Shown: positions 50,966 to 60,048 of the stretch, piece by piece
Layout of the letters: each line of letters begins with the position of its first letter
Numbering within the stretch: position 1 is the first letter of the stretch
Source of the DNA: Pirellulaceae bacterium
Lineage (GTDB): Bacteria > Planctomycetota > Planctomycetia > Pirellulales > Pirellulaceae
Assembly (NCBI GenBank): GCA_029243025.1
Contig: JAQWSU010000002.1
Span: 1 to 64,000, forward strand
Direction: 5' to 3'
Length of the DNA stretch: 64,000 nt
The notes under the pieces: generated by a model
What the model was told of the DNA's origin: nothing
Database searches by the model: none
Seen by the model: only the letters and a program-made list of their open reading frames with translations
Position numbers and translations under genes: made by a program

Positions 50966-51045
50966 TGCGGCTGGTGATTGAGCAGCACCTGCTTTCAGCC
51001 GGTCGCTGGAGCTCCGGGAAGTTCGTTTTTTGTCCCGAGAATGGG

Positions 51046-51867
51046 TTAATCCATACTGGCTTGCCCTAAAGCTTGGCGAAGAGCCGTGATGGCAATTTCA
51101 CCGAATTGTCGAGCTGGCACTTGCCAGATTTGTGGATTCATCAGTTCGATGGAAACACACTTTTCGTATTTGATTTCTTGCAAATAGGCGACGATTGGTG
51201 CGATGGCAAAATCGCCATCACCCGGGAGGATGCGATCTGAATCGCTGGCAAATTCTCGAGGGACGTCAGCCAAATCACACAGTTGCACGTGAAAGAGATT
51301 TTCGGAGTTCAGCAGGGCGAGATCGGCATACTTGCTGGGGCCAATGTTGAAATGAAACACGTCCAAGCAAATACCCAAATGAGCACTTCCTACCTCCTCA
51401 ACCAAAGCAGCGACGGTCTGAAGATTGTTTCCAAACGCCGAACGAGCCTGGAATTCCAGGGCAAGCTTTATTTGATGTTTGCCTGCTGCCTCGGCCGCCT
51501 GTTGGAGGGACAATTTTGTGCGGTCGATTAGACTTTGGTTCAGCGGTGCCAGCACATCACAAGCCATGACCAGGGTGCGAATTTCCAATTCCTGGCAAAG
51601 TTCAAGGCGTCGCGCAAATAGCTCCCAGGCAGACGCTCGGGCCTCTCCCTGCGAGCTCAGAAGACCCCCCTGGAAGCTCGCAACAAATGGCGTGACCTGA
51701 TGTTTTTCAAGTAAATGACGGGCGTCCGATAGAGAACAACTTTGGATGTATTCCTCGAGTTTGGTGAGCCAGATCTCGACCGCTGGGCAATGGCTGGCCG
51801 CGTAGTCGGCGATGTCGTCCTCAAAATTCGAATTGAGTGTGCAAACTTGGCTTAATGCTGGAATCAT
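51046..51867 (-). CDS. sugar phosphate isomerase/epimerase-like TIM-barrel protein
   Basis: 273 aa of the AP endonuclease family 2 / xylose isomerase-like fold. Alternating strands and helices show metal-site candidates: the AVEIWL Glu, LALEFQARS (Glu), HLGICLDVFHFNIG (Asp, His), LFHVQLCDL (His), GDGDFAIAP and CVSIELMNPQIW (Glu). These positions match the Glu/Asp/His metal ligands of this family. It is likely a soluble cytoplasmic sugar or polyol epimerase, with the substrate unknown. It is divergent from the YWTD protein gene across about 170 bases. Confidence 0.82.
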   Translation of the reverse strand: MIPALSQVCTLNSNFEDDIADYAASHCPAVEIWLTKLEEYIQSCSLSDARHLLEKHQVTPFVASFQGGLLSSQGEARASAWELFARRLELCQELEIRTLVMACDVLAPLNQSLIDRTKLSLQQAAEAAGKHQIKLALEFQARSAFGNNLQTVAALVEEVGSAHLGICLDVFHFNIGPSKYADLALLNSENLFHVQLCDLADVPREFASDSDRILPGDGDFAIAPIVAYLQEIKYEKCVSIELMNPQIWQVPARQFGEIAITALRQALGQASMD

Positions 51868-52038
51868 TGGATATTGCTCGAACGGGGGAGAGATATTTCT
51901 GTTGCAACACTCCTAGTGCATTCGATCGGATGCGACAACCTCTGCCAAAAGGGGAATTCTTTGACAAAAGCCGTTTCTCCGCCGAGAATCGGACCAGTGA
52001 TGTACTTTCATTGGCTTTATGACTGATCAGGCACTCGC

Positions 52039-53388
52039 ATGACACGCATCCTCTTCTTGGCTGGGCTCTTGTCGGTGCTCTTGCCTTCCCAACTGGCTTG
52101 GGCTCAATTGCCGAAAATGTATTGGTCGGATCGAGGAGCCAACACGATTCGTCGTGCCGACGTTGACGGTACTCACAGCGAACTCTTAGCCTCCGGGATG
52201 TCTCAAGTCCGCGGTGTAGCGGTCGACTTCAGCAATGGAATGCTCTACTGGGCCGACAACGGCGCCGATCGCATCCGGAGAGCTCCGATTGATGGGGGGC
52301 TTCCGGAAGATCTGGTGACGACCGGTTTGCGTTTTCCGGCGGGCATTGTACTAGACGTTCCCTCGAACAAGATGTACTGGGCCGATGCATCGGCAGGTAA
52401 AATCCAGCGAGCGAATTTAGACGGCAGCAACGTCGAGGATTTGGCGACGGGGCTCGGTAGTCCCTATTTTCTCCGATTGGATCATGCGGACCGACACATT
52501 TACTGGACCGATTATGGCACAGACAAAATACAACGTTCTGACTTTGACGGTGGCAATCTGGTTGATTTGGTGACCACGGGCTTGCAATTGCCTCGAGGCA
52601 TTGATCTGGATTTGGCGGGCGGCAAGATGTACTGGGCCGACCGGGGCACCGATCGCATTCAACGAGCTAATTTGGATGGTTCGAATATTGAAACGCTGCA
52701 CACTGTGCCTCCCCAAGGTGTTGACGCGGCTCCCCATGGGGTTGCCTTAGACGTGGAGCGTGGCCATTTGTACTGGGTCGACAATGGCTTGGTGACGATT
52801 CAGCGTTCCAATTTAGATGGAAGTGGAGTCGCGAACATATTAACGTCAGCGAGTGGAATCTTGAAAAAACCCTGGGAAATCGTGCTTGATCTGAACCAAA
52901 TCACCGAACCTGGGTGTGATTTTGATGGCGATGGTTCATGTACTGCAGCCGATGTGGACGCTTTGACACACGTTGTCATGGCTGGCACGAATGAGTTGGT
53001 GTTTGACCTAAATGATGACCAACTCGTGAACCAGGCCGATCGTGTGTCATGGGTCAAGGATTGGAAAGAAACTTACTTTGGCGATGCCGATCTGAACGGC
53101 GAATTCGACACGTCCGACCTGGTGACCGTGTTTGGTGCTGGGAAATACGAAGACTTGATACCGCAAAATGCTAGTTGGACGGACGGTGATTGGGACGGTG
53201 ATTGGGATTTTACGAGTGGTGACCTCGTTGCAGCTTTCCGGGACGGCGGCTACGAACAAGGGCCGCTTACGGGCGTCAACGGCGTGCCAGAGCCCCGTTC
53301 GCTTTCGCTCGTGGCTGTCTGCCTTGTGCTGATGACGCTGGTATCTCGTCAGGCAAAAACAGGGAGCAGTTTCCCGGTCGCCCTTTGA
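52039..53388 (+). CDS. secreted YWTD beta-propeller protein with EF-hand and PEP-CTERM tail
   Basis: 449 aa. The signal peptide is MTRILFLAGLLSVLLPSQLAWA, with cleavage before QLPK. Six YWTD-type blades follow, each of the form (M/L/I)YW-x-D-x-G-x-x-x-I-x-R-x-x-x-DG. The visible blade starts are MYWSDRG, LYWADNG, MYWADAS, IYWTDYG, MYWADRG and LYWVDNG. Residues about 293-415 form a planctomycete EF-hand/dockerin-like tail (FDGDGSCTAADVDAL, DADLNGEFDTSDLV, GDWDGDWDFTSGDLV). The C-terminus has VPEPRS, a hydrophobic stretch (LSLVAVCLVLMTLV) and a basic SRQ end, the PEP-CTERM signal handled by an exosortase. It is probably sorted to the outer surface. Ligand unknown. Confidence 0.92.
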   Translation: MTRILFLAGLLSVLLPSQLAWAQLPKMYWSDRGANTIRRADVDGTHSELLASGMSQVRGVAVDFSNGMLYWADNGADRIRRAPIDGGLPEDLVTTGLRFPAGIVLDVPSNKMYWADASAGKIQRANLDGSNVEDLATGLGSPYFLRLDHADRHIYWTDYGTDKIQRSDFDGGNLVDLVTTGLQLPRGIDLDLAGGKMYWADRGTDRIQRANLDGSNIETLHTVPPQGVDAAPHGVALDVERGHLYWVDNGLVTIQRSNLDGSGVANILTSASGILKKPWEIVLDLNQITEPGCDFDGDGSCTAADVDALTHVVMAGTNELVFDLNDDQLVNQADRVSWVKDWKETYFGDADLNGEFDTSDLVTVFGAGKYEDLIPQNASWTDGDWDGDWDFTSGDLVAAFRDGGYEQGPLTGVNGVPEPRSLSLVAVCLVLMTLVSRQAKTGSSFPVAL

Positions 53389-53420
53389 GGGCTCGTTTTC
53401 CCTGCCGTCTGCAAATGTTT

Positions 53421-55028
53421 TTATTGTCGCAGACGCTGTTGCAGCTCTTCGGCCAGATCCGCGATCTTGATGCGATCTTGATCGAGCGTATCACGGTCAC
53501 GAATGGTGACCGTTTGATCAGAGTCGGTTTGACCATCGACCGTGACGCAGTACGGGGTCCCCGCTTCGTCCTGCCGACGATAACGTCTACCCACAGCCCC
53601 CTTTTCATCGTAAAAGACGTTGAAATGCTGCTTGAGTTCGCGATAGATCTTCTTGGCGGTTTCAGGCATTCCATCCTTTTTGACCAGTGGGAAAATCGCG
53701 GCTTTGATCGGCGCGAGTCGTGGGTGGAATTTCATGAGCACCCGGGTTTGCATTTTGCCTTTGTCATCGGGAGCCTCATCCTCGGTATAGGCTTCGCACA
53801 AAAACGCAAGTGTCGCGCGGTCGGCTCCTGCTGATGGTTCGATTACGTGGGGAACATATTTTTCGCCTGAGAGGTCGTCACGATAGGTGAGGTCTTTGCC
53901 GCTTCCTCGCCACTTTGGTTGGCCATGTTCATTTTTTTCAACTTCCAACGGATTGGTGTTTGGGTCCAGTTTGCCCTCCATGTGGCTTCGTAGGTCGAAG
54001 TCACCTCGGTGGGCAATACCCTCCAGTTCGCCAAATGTGCCTTCCGGGAGAAATGGGAAAGCGTATTCAATGTCGGCTGTGCCCGTGGAGTAGTGACTAA
54101 GTTCGTCCTGGTGATGGTCGCGCAATTGCAATCGTTCACCGGCCAGTCCCAGATCGGTGTACCAGCGGAAGCGGCGATCTCGCCAATATTGATACCATTC
54201 TCGGGAGCGATCGGGGTGGCAGAAGAATTCAATTTCCATTTGCTCGAATTCGCGAGAACGAAAAGTGAAATTGCGGGGCGTGATTTCGTTGCGGAAGCTT
54301 TTGCCCACTTGGGCGATGCCGAAGGGAACGCGGACACGTGTGCTGTCTAACACGTTTTTGAAGTTCACAAAGATGCCTTGAGCGGTCTCCGGTCGCAGGA
54401 ATGCGGCACCTTCTTCGCCAGATAAGGCGCCGACGTAGGTTTTGAACATCAGGTTGAATTCGCGCGGTGTGGTGAGCGTTCCGACTTCCTTCGCATCTGG
54501 GCCAAGTACGCAATCAAAATCTTCGATCGTGGTCAACGACACGATTGAACCGTCCCAGCTGAGCTTGGCCGCGTCTTTTGCCCGCAAATTGAGCAGCTTC
54601 AACGCTTTCTTTTGCAGGTCATCTTCCGCATGTTCGGATTCTTCGACCGCCACAAAGACCCGCCGATCTTTTGCGTCAATCCAGCGGCCACAGACTTGGT
54701 CGTGACGGTAACGCCGTTTTGATTCACGGCAATCGACCATGAAATCATGGAAAAGGTCGTAATGTCCCGAGCATTTCCAGACCTGAGGATGCATGATGAT
54801 CGTGCAATCCAACCCCGTCATTTCGTAGCTGCTCGGGGCTCCCGAGGCAGTGCTCGAATCATCGTGAGCCGTGATCATGTCGCGCCACCAAGCCTCTTTG
54901 ACGTTTCGTTTGAGCTCAACGCCCAACGGGCCGTAGTCCCAGAAACCGTTAAGCCCGCCATAAATCTCGCTAGATTGGAAGAGAAAACCGCGTCTTTTGC
55001 AGAGCGAAACAAGTTTTTCCATGTTCAT
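53421..55028 (-). CDS. glyQS: glycyl-tRNA synthetase, single-chain (dimeric alpha2 type)
   Basis: 535 aa. It charges tRNA-Gly. This is the archaeal/eukaryotic-like homodimeric class II form, not the bacterial alpha/beta pair. Motifs: LVSLCKRRGFLFQSSEIYGG, GFWDYGPLGVELKRNV, FNLMFKTYVGA, RPETAQGIFVNFKNV, then FGIAQVGKSFRNEITPRNF (class II motif 2), FEQMEIEFFCHPD, HYSTGTADIEY and PHVIEPSAGADRATLAFL (motif 3). A C-terminal anticodon-binding domain (HPRLAPIKAAIFPL) follows. The start may be 55028 or the second Met at 55022. It runs antiparallel to the YWTD gene. Confidence 0.95.
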   Translation of the reverse strand: MNMEKLVSLCKRRGFLFQSSEIYGGLNGFWDYGPLGVELKRNVKEAWWRDMITAHDDSSTASGAPSSYEMTGLDCTIIMHPQVWKCSGHYDLFHDFMVDCRESKRRYRHDQVCGRWIDAKDRRVFVAVEESEHAEDDLQKKALKLLNLRAKDAAKLSWDGSIVSLTTIEDFDCVLGPDAKEVGTLTTPREFNLMFKTYVGALSGEEGAAFLRPETAQGIFVNFKNVLDSTRVRVPFGIAQVGKSFRNEITPRNFTFRSREFEQMEIEFFCHPDRSREWYQYWRDRRFRWYTDLGLAGERLQLRDHHQDELSHYSTGTADIEYAFPFLPEGTFGELEGIAHRGDFDLRSHMEGKLDPNTNPLEVEKNEHGQPKWRGSGKDLTYRDDLSGEKYVPHVIEPSAGADRATLAFLCEAYTEDEAPDDKGKMQTRVLMKFHPRLAPIKAAIFPLVKKDGMPETAKKIYRELKQHFNVFYDEKGAVGRRYRRQDEAGTPYCVTVDGQTDSDQTVTIRDRDTLDQDRIKIADLAEELQQRLRQ

Positions 55029-55148
55029 GATCGGGCTTCGTTTTTCGGTGGAATTATTCAGGAATTCACGCTTGTTACTGCGAAAAAAAGTTCAGGAATT
55101 GACTAATGTAATCGGACCCCATGGCTCAGGTCTACGCCAAGAAGGGGA

Positions 55149-55910
55149 TCATTGATCGGCCGCGAGGATTTGCCAGTCGTTCAAAAATAGCTCGGGAACA
55201 ACTGTCAAAGCATCGATCCGTGCTGCGATTTCGATATCAGCGGACAGGTTGATGCTCGCCAGATTTCGACCTCCCGTGGTATCGGCCAATTGCTGGGTCA
55301 AACCTTGGTGCGATACGGCTTCTCCGCCAATTGATTGCCAAACGTCACAAGCCAACTGGGCACTGTCGTTGAAGACCAACTTCGTATCGATTGCTTGTTG
55401 CCGGGTGGCAAGAGCGCCGGCGAACAGAACATCCTCTCGCGTGACCTCTCCGTTGGTTCCCGCACATACCAGTTCGATCTCCGGTGCATTTTCGATCGAC
55501 CGAGAGATTGCTGAGAAATTGACAAAACTGCCGATCAATACGCGATGGGCCCCCAGGCAACGCATCATTGCCCGGGTGCCGTTCGTCGTTGTGAACATTA
55601 ATCGATTACCATCCACCCGATCGGACGTGTATTCGGAGGGTGAATTTCCCAGATCAAAGCCGGGAATTGGCTTGCCCTGTCGTTCCCCGCCCAGAAGCAC
55701 ACCTAGCTGGCTGTTTGCTCTGTTTTTTTCAGCTCGCTCCCTCGCCTCGGAGATTTCGAGACAAGGCACGATTGAGTGGATGCCGGCTGCCAACGCATGG
55801 GCGATAGTGGTGCTCGCGCGCAGAACGTCGATGATCACGACGATGCTGCGACCGGGCTCACGAGGCTGGGTGAGTTCAGGCAGAAGGTGGACTCGGAGAT
55901 GTCTGGGCAT
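55149..55910 (-). CDS. comB: 2-phosphosulfolactate phosphatase family protein (ComB-like)
   Basis: 253 aa. ComB removes phosphate from 2-phosphosulfolactate in coenzyme M synthesis in methanogens, but homologues occur in many bacteria without coenzyme M. Motifs: VVIIDVLRASTTIAHALAAG with the conserved DVLRAST, LLGGERQGKPIPGFDLGNSP, and FTTTNGTRAM with the TNGT signature. LVCAGTNGEVTREDVLFAG is also typical. It is a soluble Mg-dependent phosphatase whose in vivo substrate in this organism is unknown. It lies divergent from the menaquinone operon and 120 bases from the glycyl-tRNA synthetase gene. Confidence 0.9.
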   Translation of the reverse strand: MPRHLRVHLLPELTQPREPGRSIVVIIDVLRASTTIAHALAAGIHSIVPCLEISEARERAEKNRANSQLGVLLGGERQGKPIPGFDLGNSPSEYTSDRVDGNRLMFTTTNGTRAMMRCLGAHRVLIGSFVNFSAISRSIENAPEIELVCAGTNGEVTREDVLFAGALATRQQAIDTKLVFNDSAQLACDVWQSIGGEAVSHQGLTQQLADTTGGRNLASINLSADIEIAARIDALTVVPELFLNDWQILAADQ

Positions 55911-56232
55911 GATGACTCTCGATCTTCTGTAGGGGGGAAGCGAGCTCGCACGTTGCTTCGCGGTCCCGTCGTGACAACCGAGTGGGTTGCCTCAAATCGC
56001 CGGCAGATTCATCAGATTAGCAACACGATCAGTCGAATTGTGCGAATTTTTGCTGATCTTATCGGTTCTTGCGATAGCGCAAGGTCCCCTCGCTGCCAAG
56101 CTGGCACTTGTCAACGAAATGGCGGGTGACCTGACGGTATGCGGGCTGTTAAGGTATTCTCTTGATTTCGGTTACATCCTCGGCGGGAAGCGGACCCCAG
56201 CCCCACAAGAGCGTAGTACGATCGAGCAAGTC
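55911..56232. other. divergent promoter region of comB and the men operon
   Basis: These 322 bases separate comB from menG. The menG frame stays open upstream to 55987, but that stretch has no family resemblance and is treated as leader. No hairpin terminator or RNA gene was seen. It must hold the promoter of the eight-gene men operon. Confidence 0.5.
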
Positions 56233-56946
56233 ATGGTAGTCGACAAATCAGACGACCGCGTGCAGCAAATGTTTGGTGCGATCGCGGGAAAATACGACCG
56301 AATGAACCATCTTTTGTCGATGAACATTGACAAATACTGGCGACGGTGGACCGTTGGGAAAGTGCCGCCTGACGATTCGGGACCCATTCTGGATGTTTGT
56401 ACAGGGACAGGCGACCTGGCCTTAGCGTATTGGAAGATAACGAAGGGTTCCGTGCCGATCGTCGCTACCGATTTCTGCCCGGAAATGCTAGATGTCGGCC
56501 GTCAGAAGCAAAAAGAAGCCGGAATCAACGACAGCTTGCGATTCCTGCAAGCGGACACCCAACAACTGCCGTTCGCCGACGAGGAGTTTCAGTTGGTCTC
56601 GGTTGCGTTTGGCCTCAGAAACGTTTCCGACACGGACCAAGGGATTCGCGAGATGGCTCGAGTTTGCCGATCCGGTGGTAAAGTTGCGATTTTGGAATTC
56701 TCGATGCCGGCGTGGGAGCCCTTCAAATCGCTGTATGGCTGGTATTTTCGCCGAGTCCTTCCCAAGGTGGGACAGTGGTTGGCTCGCAACAACGAGGCAG
56801 CCTACTCTTACCTGCCGGAGAGCGTTGGAGAGTTTCCCTATGGCCAAGCTCTTGCCGACCGGCTGATCGACGTGGGTTTGAAAGATGTTCATTTTTACCC
56901 GCTCACCCTTGGTGTTGCCACTTTGTACGTTGGTCGAAAACCTTGA
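56233..56946 (+). CDS. menG: demethylmenaquinone methyltransferase
   Basis: 237 aa from the ATG at 56233 (MVVDKSDDRVQQMFGAIAGKYDRMNHLLS), the usual UbiE/MenG start; a longer frame reaches 55987 but looks spurious. It methylates demethylmenaquinone with S-adenosylmethionine, the last step of menaquinone synthesis. Motifs: AGKYDRMNHLLS near the N-terminus, the SAM loop ILDVCTGTGDLAL, LPFADEEFQLVSVAFGLRNV and GGKVAILEFSMP. YSYLPESVGEFP near the C-terminus is the second family signature. First gene of the operon, 41 bases before menF. Confidence 0.95.
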   Translation: MVVDKSDDRVQQMFGAIAGKYDRMNHLLSMNIDKYWRRWTVGKVPPDDSGPILDVCTGTGDLALAYWKITKGSVPIVATDFCPEMLDVGRQKQKEAGINDSLRFLQADTQQLPFADEEFQLVSVAFGLRNVSDTDQGIREMARVCRSGGKVAILEFSMPAWEPFKSLYGWYFRRVLPKVGQWLARNNEAAYSYLPESVGEFPYGQALADRLIDVGLKDVHFYPLTLGVATLYVGRKP

Positions 56947-56987
56947 CGAAGACTGGGAGTTTGGCCTCGGCCATGTAGGAATACGAG

Positions 56988-58328
56988 ATGATTGAAGCGA
57001 CTCTTCATGATCAAAAACTGACAACTCGCGATCTGCTTCAGCGACAGGTAATCTCGGCTAAGAAATTCCCGTTCGTCGCTTCGGCGCCCTTGGCTGCGTC
57101 GGTTTCACCCACATCATGGCTTCGTCGACAAACCACTCGCGAAAAGCTGGTTTGGTCCAACCGAGGGGATTCGGCAACGGTTTGCGGTATTGGCGCAGCC
57201 AGCACTGTTGAAGCGGATCCAGGCATGCCCGCTGCAACCGTCTTCGACGAGTGCCGTCGTATCCTCGATGGAGATCCACAACTCAACTTTTACGGTGGTT
57301 TCGCCTTCCGGCGAGATCGCCCGATCGCAACGGGTCCTTGGCAGTCGTTTGGCACGGCGAAGTTTTGGCTTCCGAGGGCAACTTATGATGGTTCGGTGAT
57401 GCGAGTCGTCGTGTTAAATGCGGCCGATCGCGACACGTCGATCGACTTTCTGCAAAAACTCCACTGGAACGTTGAAATTCCACCGAGTCGCATCCCGCCG
57501 GCGACTCAAAGACGGGATCTGCCGGAGCTTGGAGATTGGGAGCGATCCATCGAGAAGTCGCTTGAGCTGTTTCAACAGGAGGTACTCGAGAAGATTGTTC
57601 TGGCGCGGAAAGCCACTTTTGAATTTGCTGAGACGCTGTGCCCGGTCGCCCTCAGCGAGCGTCTGGCAGCGGCGACTCACGCGTGCTATCAGTTTTGTTT
57701 CCAATTCGACGGACGCAACGCGTTTTTGGGGGCGACGCCGGAATGTCTCTTCAAACGAAATGGAAGAGAATTGACGAGTGAAGTCGTTGCGGGGACGCGT
57801 CGCCGAGACGTTGATGTTCAAGTAGACCGCCGACTGGCCGAGGAACTGTTGGCGAGTACGAAGGACCAGCTTGAGCATGACATCGTCAGGAAAAGCATCC
57901 GTCAGCGGTTGCACGCACACGTCGAGAGCTTGCAGGTCGACTCGCAGGCCTCGATCCTGAAATTGGCGAAAAAGCAACATTTATTCTCCCGGGTGTCTGG
58001 TCGACTTCGGGCAAATGTCAACGATGGTTGTCTCATCGAGCGATTGCATCCAACTCCCGCGGTTGGTGGCTATCCCACTGAGAACGCTCTGGCGGAAATC
58101 GATCGTTTGGAGCCTTTCGATCGCGGGTGGTACGCGGGGCCGGTTGGCTACATTGGCTCCAACGACGCCGAGTTTGCGGTTGCGATCCGATCTGGCTTGG
58201 TTGGAGGCCGGCAGCTTTCGCTGTATTCGGGTGCTGGAATTGTCCCTGGTTCGACTGCCCAGCTTGAATGGGAGGAGATCGAACATAAAATCGGAGACTT
58301 CCTCGACATCATTCAGCATGCGGGATAG
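56988..58328 (+). CDS. menF: isochorismate synthase
   Basis: 446 aa. It converts chorismate to isochorismate. The chorismate-utilising domain (about 185-445) has KIVLARKATFEF (general-base Lys), LGATPECLFKRNGRELTSE, VAGTRRRD, LHPTPAVGGYP, DRGWYAGPVGYIG and FAVAIRSGL (metal-binding Glu region preceding). The N-terminal third is the usual variable part. Distinguishing features against anthranilate/aminodeoxychorismate synthases are the AGT motif and context. It ends 64 bases before the menD start. Confidence 0.93.
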   Translation: MIEATLHDQKLTTRDLLQRQVISAKKFPFVASAPLAASVSPTSWLRRQTTREKLVWSNRGDSATVCGIGAASTVEADPGMPAATVFDECRRILDGDPQLNFYGGFAFRRDRPIATGPWQSFGTAKFWLPRATYDGSVMRVVVLNAADRDTSIDFLQKLHWNVEIPPSRIPPATQRRDLPELGDWERSIEKSLELFQQEVLEKIVLARKATFEFAETLCPVALSERLAAATHACYQFCFQFDGRNAFLGATPECLFKRNGRELTSEVVAGTRRRDVDVQVDRRLAEELLASTKDQLEHDIVRKSIRQRLHAHVESLQVDSQASILKLAKKQHLFSRVSGRLRANVNDGCLIERLHPTPAVGGYPTENALAEIDRLEPFDRGWYAGPVGYIGSNDAEFAVAIRSGLVGGRQLSLYSGAGIVPGSTAQLEWEEIEHKIGDFLDIIQHAG

Positions 58329-58392
58329 GAACCAGTCCGCAGCCACAAGGCGTGATCTCCGGACTACAAACGTCTCCCAGGAGCCAGGCCTG

Positions 58393-60048
58393 ATGAATCA
58401 AAAGCCCTCGACGGATCAGCTAAACCACGATTGGGCATCAGCGCTGGTGACCCGCTGCGTTGCTCAGGGAGTTGATCATTTTTTCGTCGCACCCGGCTCT
58501 CGTTGTACCCCGTTGACCGTTGCGATTTCGGAGTGTGCTGAGGCAAAGGTGATCCAGCATTTCGACGAGCGAGCTCTGGCTTTTGCTTGCCTCGGTTTTG
58601 GGCGTGGTCGGAATTCAGCCGCTGCCTTCGTCTGCACATCCGGCACGGCTGTCGCGAACGCCCTGCCAGCGGTTGTCGAGGCCTCGATGGATGGCGTTCC
58701 TTTATTGCTACTAACCGCAGACCGACCTCCTGAATTGCGTGAAACGGGTGCGAATCAATCCATTGATCAGCAGAAGATATTTGGCGAGTACGTCAGGTGG
58801 TATTTTGATCTCCCCTGCCCCACTAACTCGATTCCACTCCGGTCGCTCGCAGCCACTGTCGACTATGCAATCGACCGATCGAGATCAGGCCCGGTGCATC
58901 TCAATTGCATGTATCGCGAACCATTCGGTGTTGGAGCCGATTCCTCGCGGGTGATTGAACGGTTGTCGCTTCCAAATCTGCCAGCTCCATTGGAGATGCG
59001 TGTTGATCTGGAACTGGCTGGAGGAGACACCCTCGTTATCGCAGGGAGATGTCGAGAGTCGGAGGCATTAGCTGCGCGGCGCGTCTCTGCGCGGCTGGGT
59101 TGTCCTTTTTTAGGAGACGTAACCAGTGGTCTGAATGGACTCGCTTTCGATCTGCAACTCCTCAGAGCCGATCATTGCGTTCCGCAAACCGTGATTCATT
59201 TTGGAGGTCGCATCACCTCGAAACGTTGGTGGCAATTCATTGATTCCAATCCACCCCAGCATTATGTTCATGTTAGCTCGGATGGTATGCGTGTGGATCC
59301 GGTTCATCGAGTTACCCAAAGGTATACAGGGTCGATTGAATCGTTTTGTGACGGAATCAGGCTGGAAAATTCGAGCGGGGCTGCGTTTGAAAGAAGTTGG
59401 GAGGCCCATTCGTCCACTGCACTTGAAATCGCCGACCGGGTCTTGGATGAAAACGGTCTGTCTGAACCGTATGTGGCCCGCCAAATCGCTCGGCAAATCC
59501 CGCCGAAGCACGCTCTGTTTCTGGGGAACAGCATGCCGATCCGTGACATGGACATGTTTGGACGGTGGGATGCCGAACGTGCCTTATCCGTTGGAGCCAA
59601 CCGCGGTGCGAGCGGTATTGACGGCATCATGGCGTCTGCGGTCGGCTTCGGAATCGGCCTTGATAATCCGGTCACGCTGTTGTTAGGTGATTTGTCCGCA
59701 CTTCACGATCTCAACTCTTTGGCGATGGTTGCGAAGGCCGCGCCCCCGGTCGTTGTCGTGATCATCAATAACGACGGAGGAGGAATCTTTCATTTCTTGC
59801 CCGTCGTCAACGAAACGCCTGAATTCGAAGAATTTTTTGGGACGCCGCACGGATTTGGATTTGAGCATGCGGGAGCGATGTTCGGTATCAAATACTCAAA
59901 AGCAAAAACATGCGAGGAGTTTCAGGATCAGTATCGAATCGCCACTCGCGGTCATTGCTCGGCAATCATTGAGGTCATGACTGAGCGGCAAAGCAACATC
60001 CGATTGCACCGCACGATCGAAAAATTGTTGCGGGACGTCGTCCAATGA
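58393..60048 (+). CDS. menD: SEPHCHC synthase (thiamin-diphosphate enzyme MenD)
   Basis: 551 aa from the ATG at 58393, preceded by CAGGAG; a much longer frame begins inside menF at 58015 and is spurious. MenD adds the succinic semialdehyde unit from 2-oxoglutarate to isochorismate. Motifs: HFFVAPGSRCTPLTVAI, CTSGTAVANALPAVVEA, LTADRPPELRETGANQSIDQ, and the thiamin-diphosphate site with GDLSALHDLNSL and NNDGGGIFHFLP. The family length is about 550. Its last bases overlap menH by 4 (ATGA), so translation is coupled. Confidence 0.96.
   Translation: MNQKPSTDQLNHDWASALVTRCVAQGVDHFFVAPGSRCTPLTVAISECAEAKVIQHFDERALAFACLGFGRGRNSAAAFVCTSGTAVANALPAVVEASMDGVPLLLLTADRPPELRETGANQSIDQQKIFGEYVRWYFDLPCPTNSIPLRSLAATVDYAIDRSRSGPVHLNCMYREPFGVGADSSRVIERLSLPNLPAPLEMRVDLELAGGDTLVIAGRCRESEALAARRVSARLGCPFLGDVTSGLNGLAFDLQLLRADHCVPQTVIHFGGRITSKRWWQFIDSNPPQHYVHVSSDGMRVDPVHRVTQRYTGSIESFCDGIRLENSSGAAFERSWEAHSSTALEIADRVLDENGLSEPYVARQIARQIPPKHALFLGNSMPIRDMDMFGRWDAERALSVGANRGASGIDGIMASAVGFGIGLDNPVTLLLGDLSALHDLNSLAMVAKAAPPVVVVIINNDGGGIFHFLPVVNETPEFEEFFGTPHGFGFEHAGAMFGIKYSKAKTCEEFQDQYRIATRGHCSAIIEVMTERQSNIRLHRTIEKLLRDVVQ

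Noticed and set aside
55987-56232. N-terminal extension of menG (82 codons)
   Set aside because: UbiE/MenG proteins start at MVVDK-like positions; the extension has no family resemblance and lies in the divergent promoter region.
58015-58392. N-terminal extension of menD reaching into menF
   Set aside because: The extension reads menF in another frame, while MenD homologues start near the ATG at 58393, which has its own ribosome binding site.
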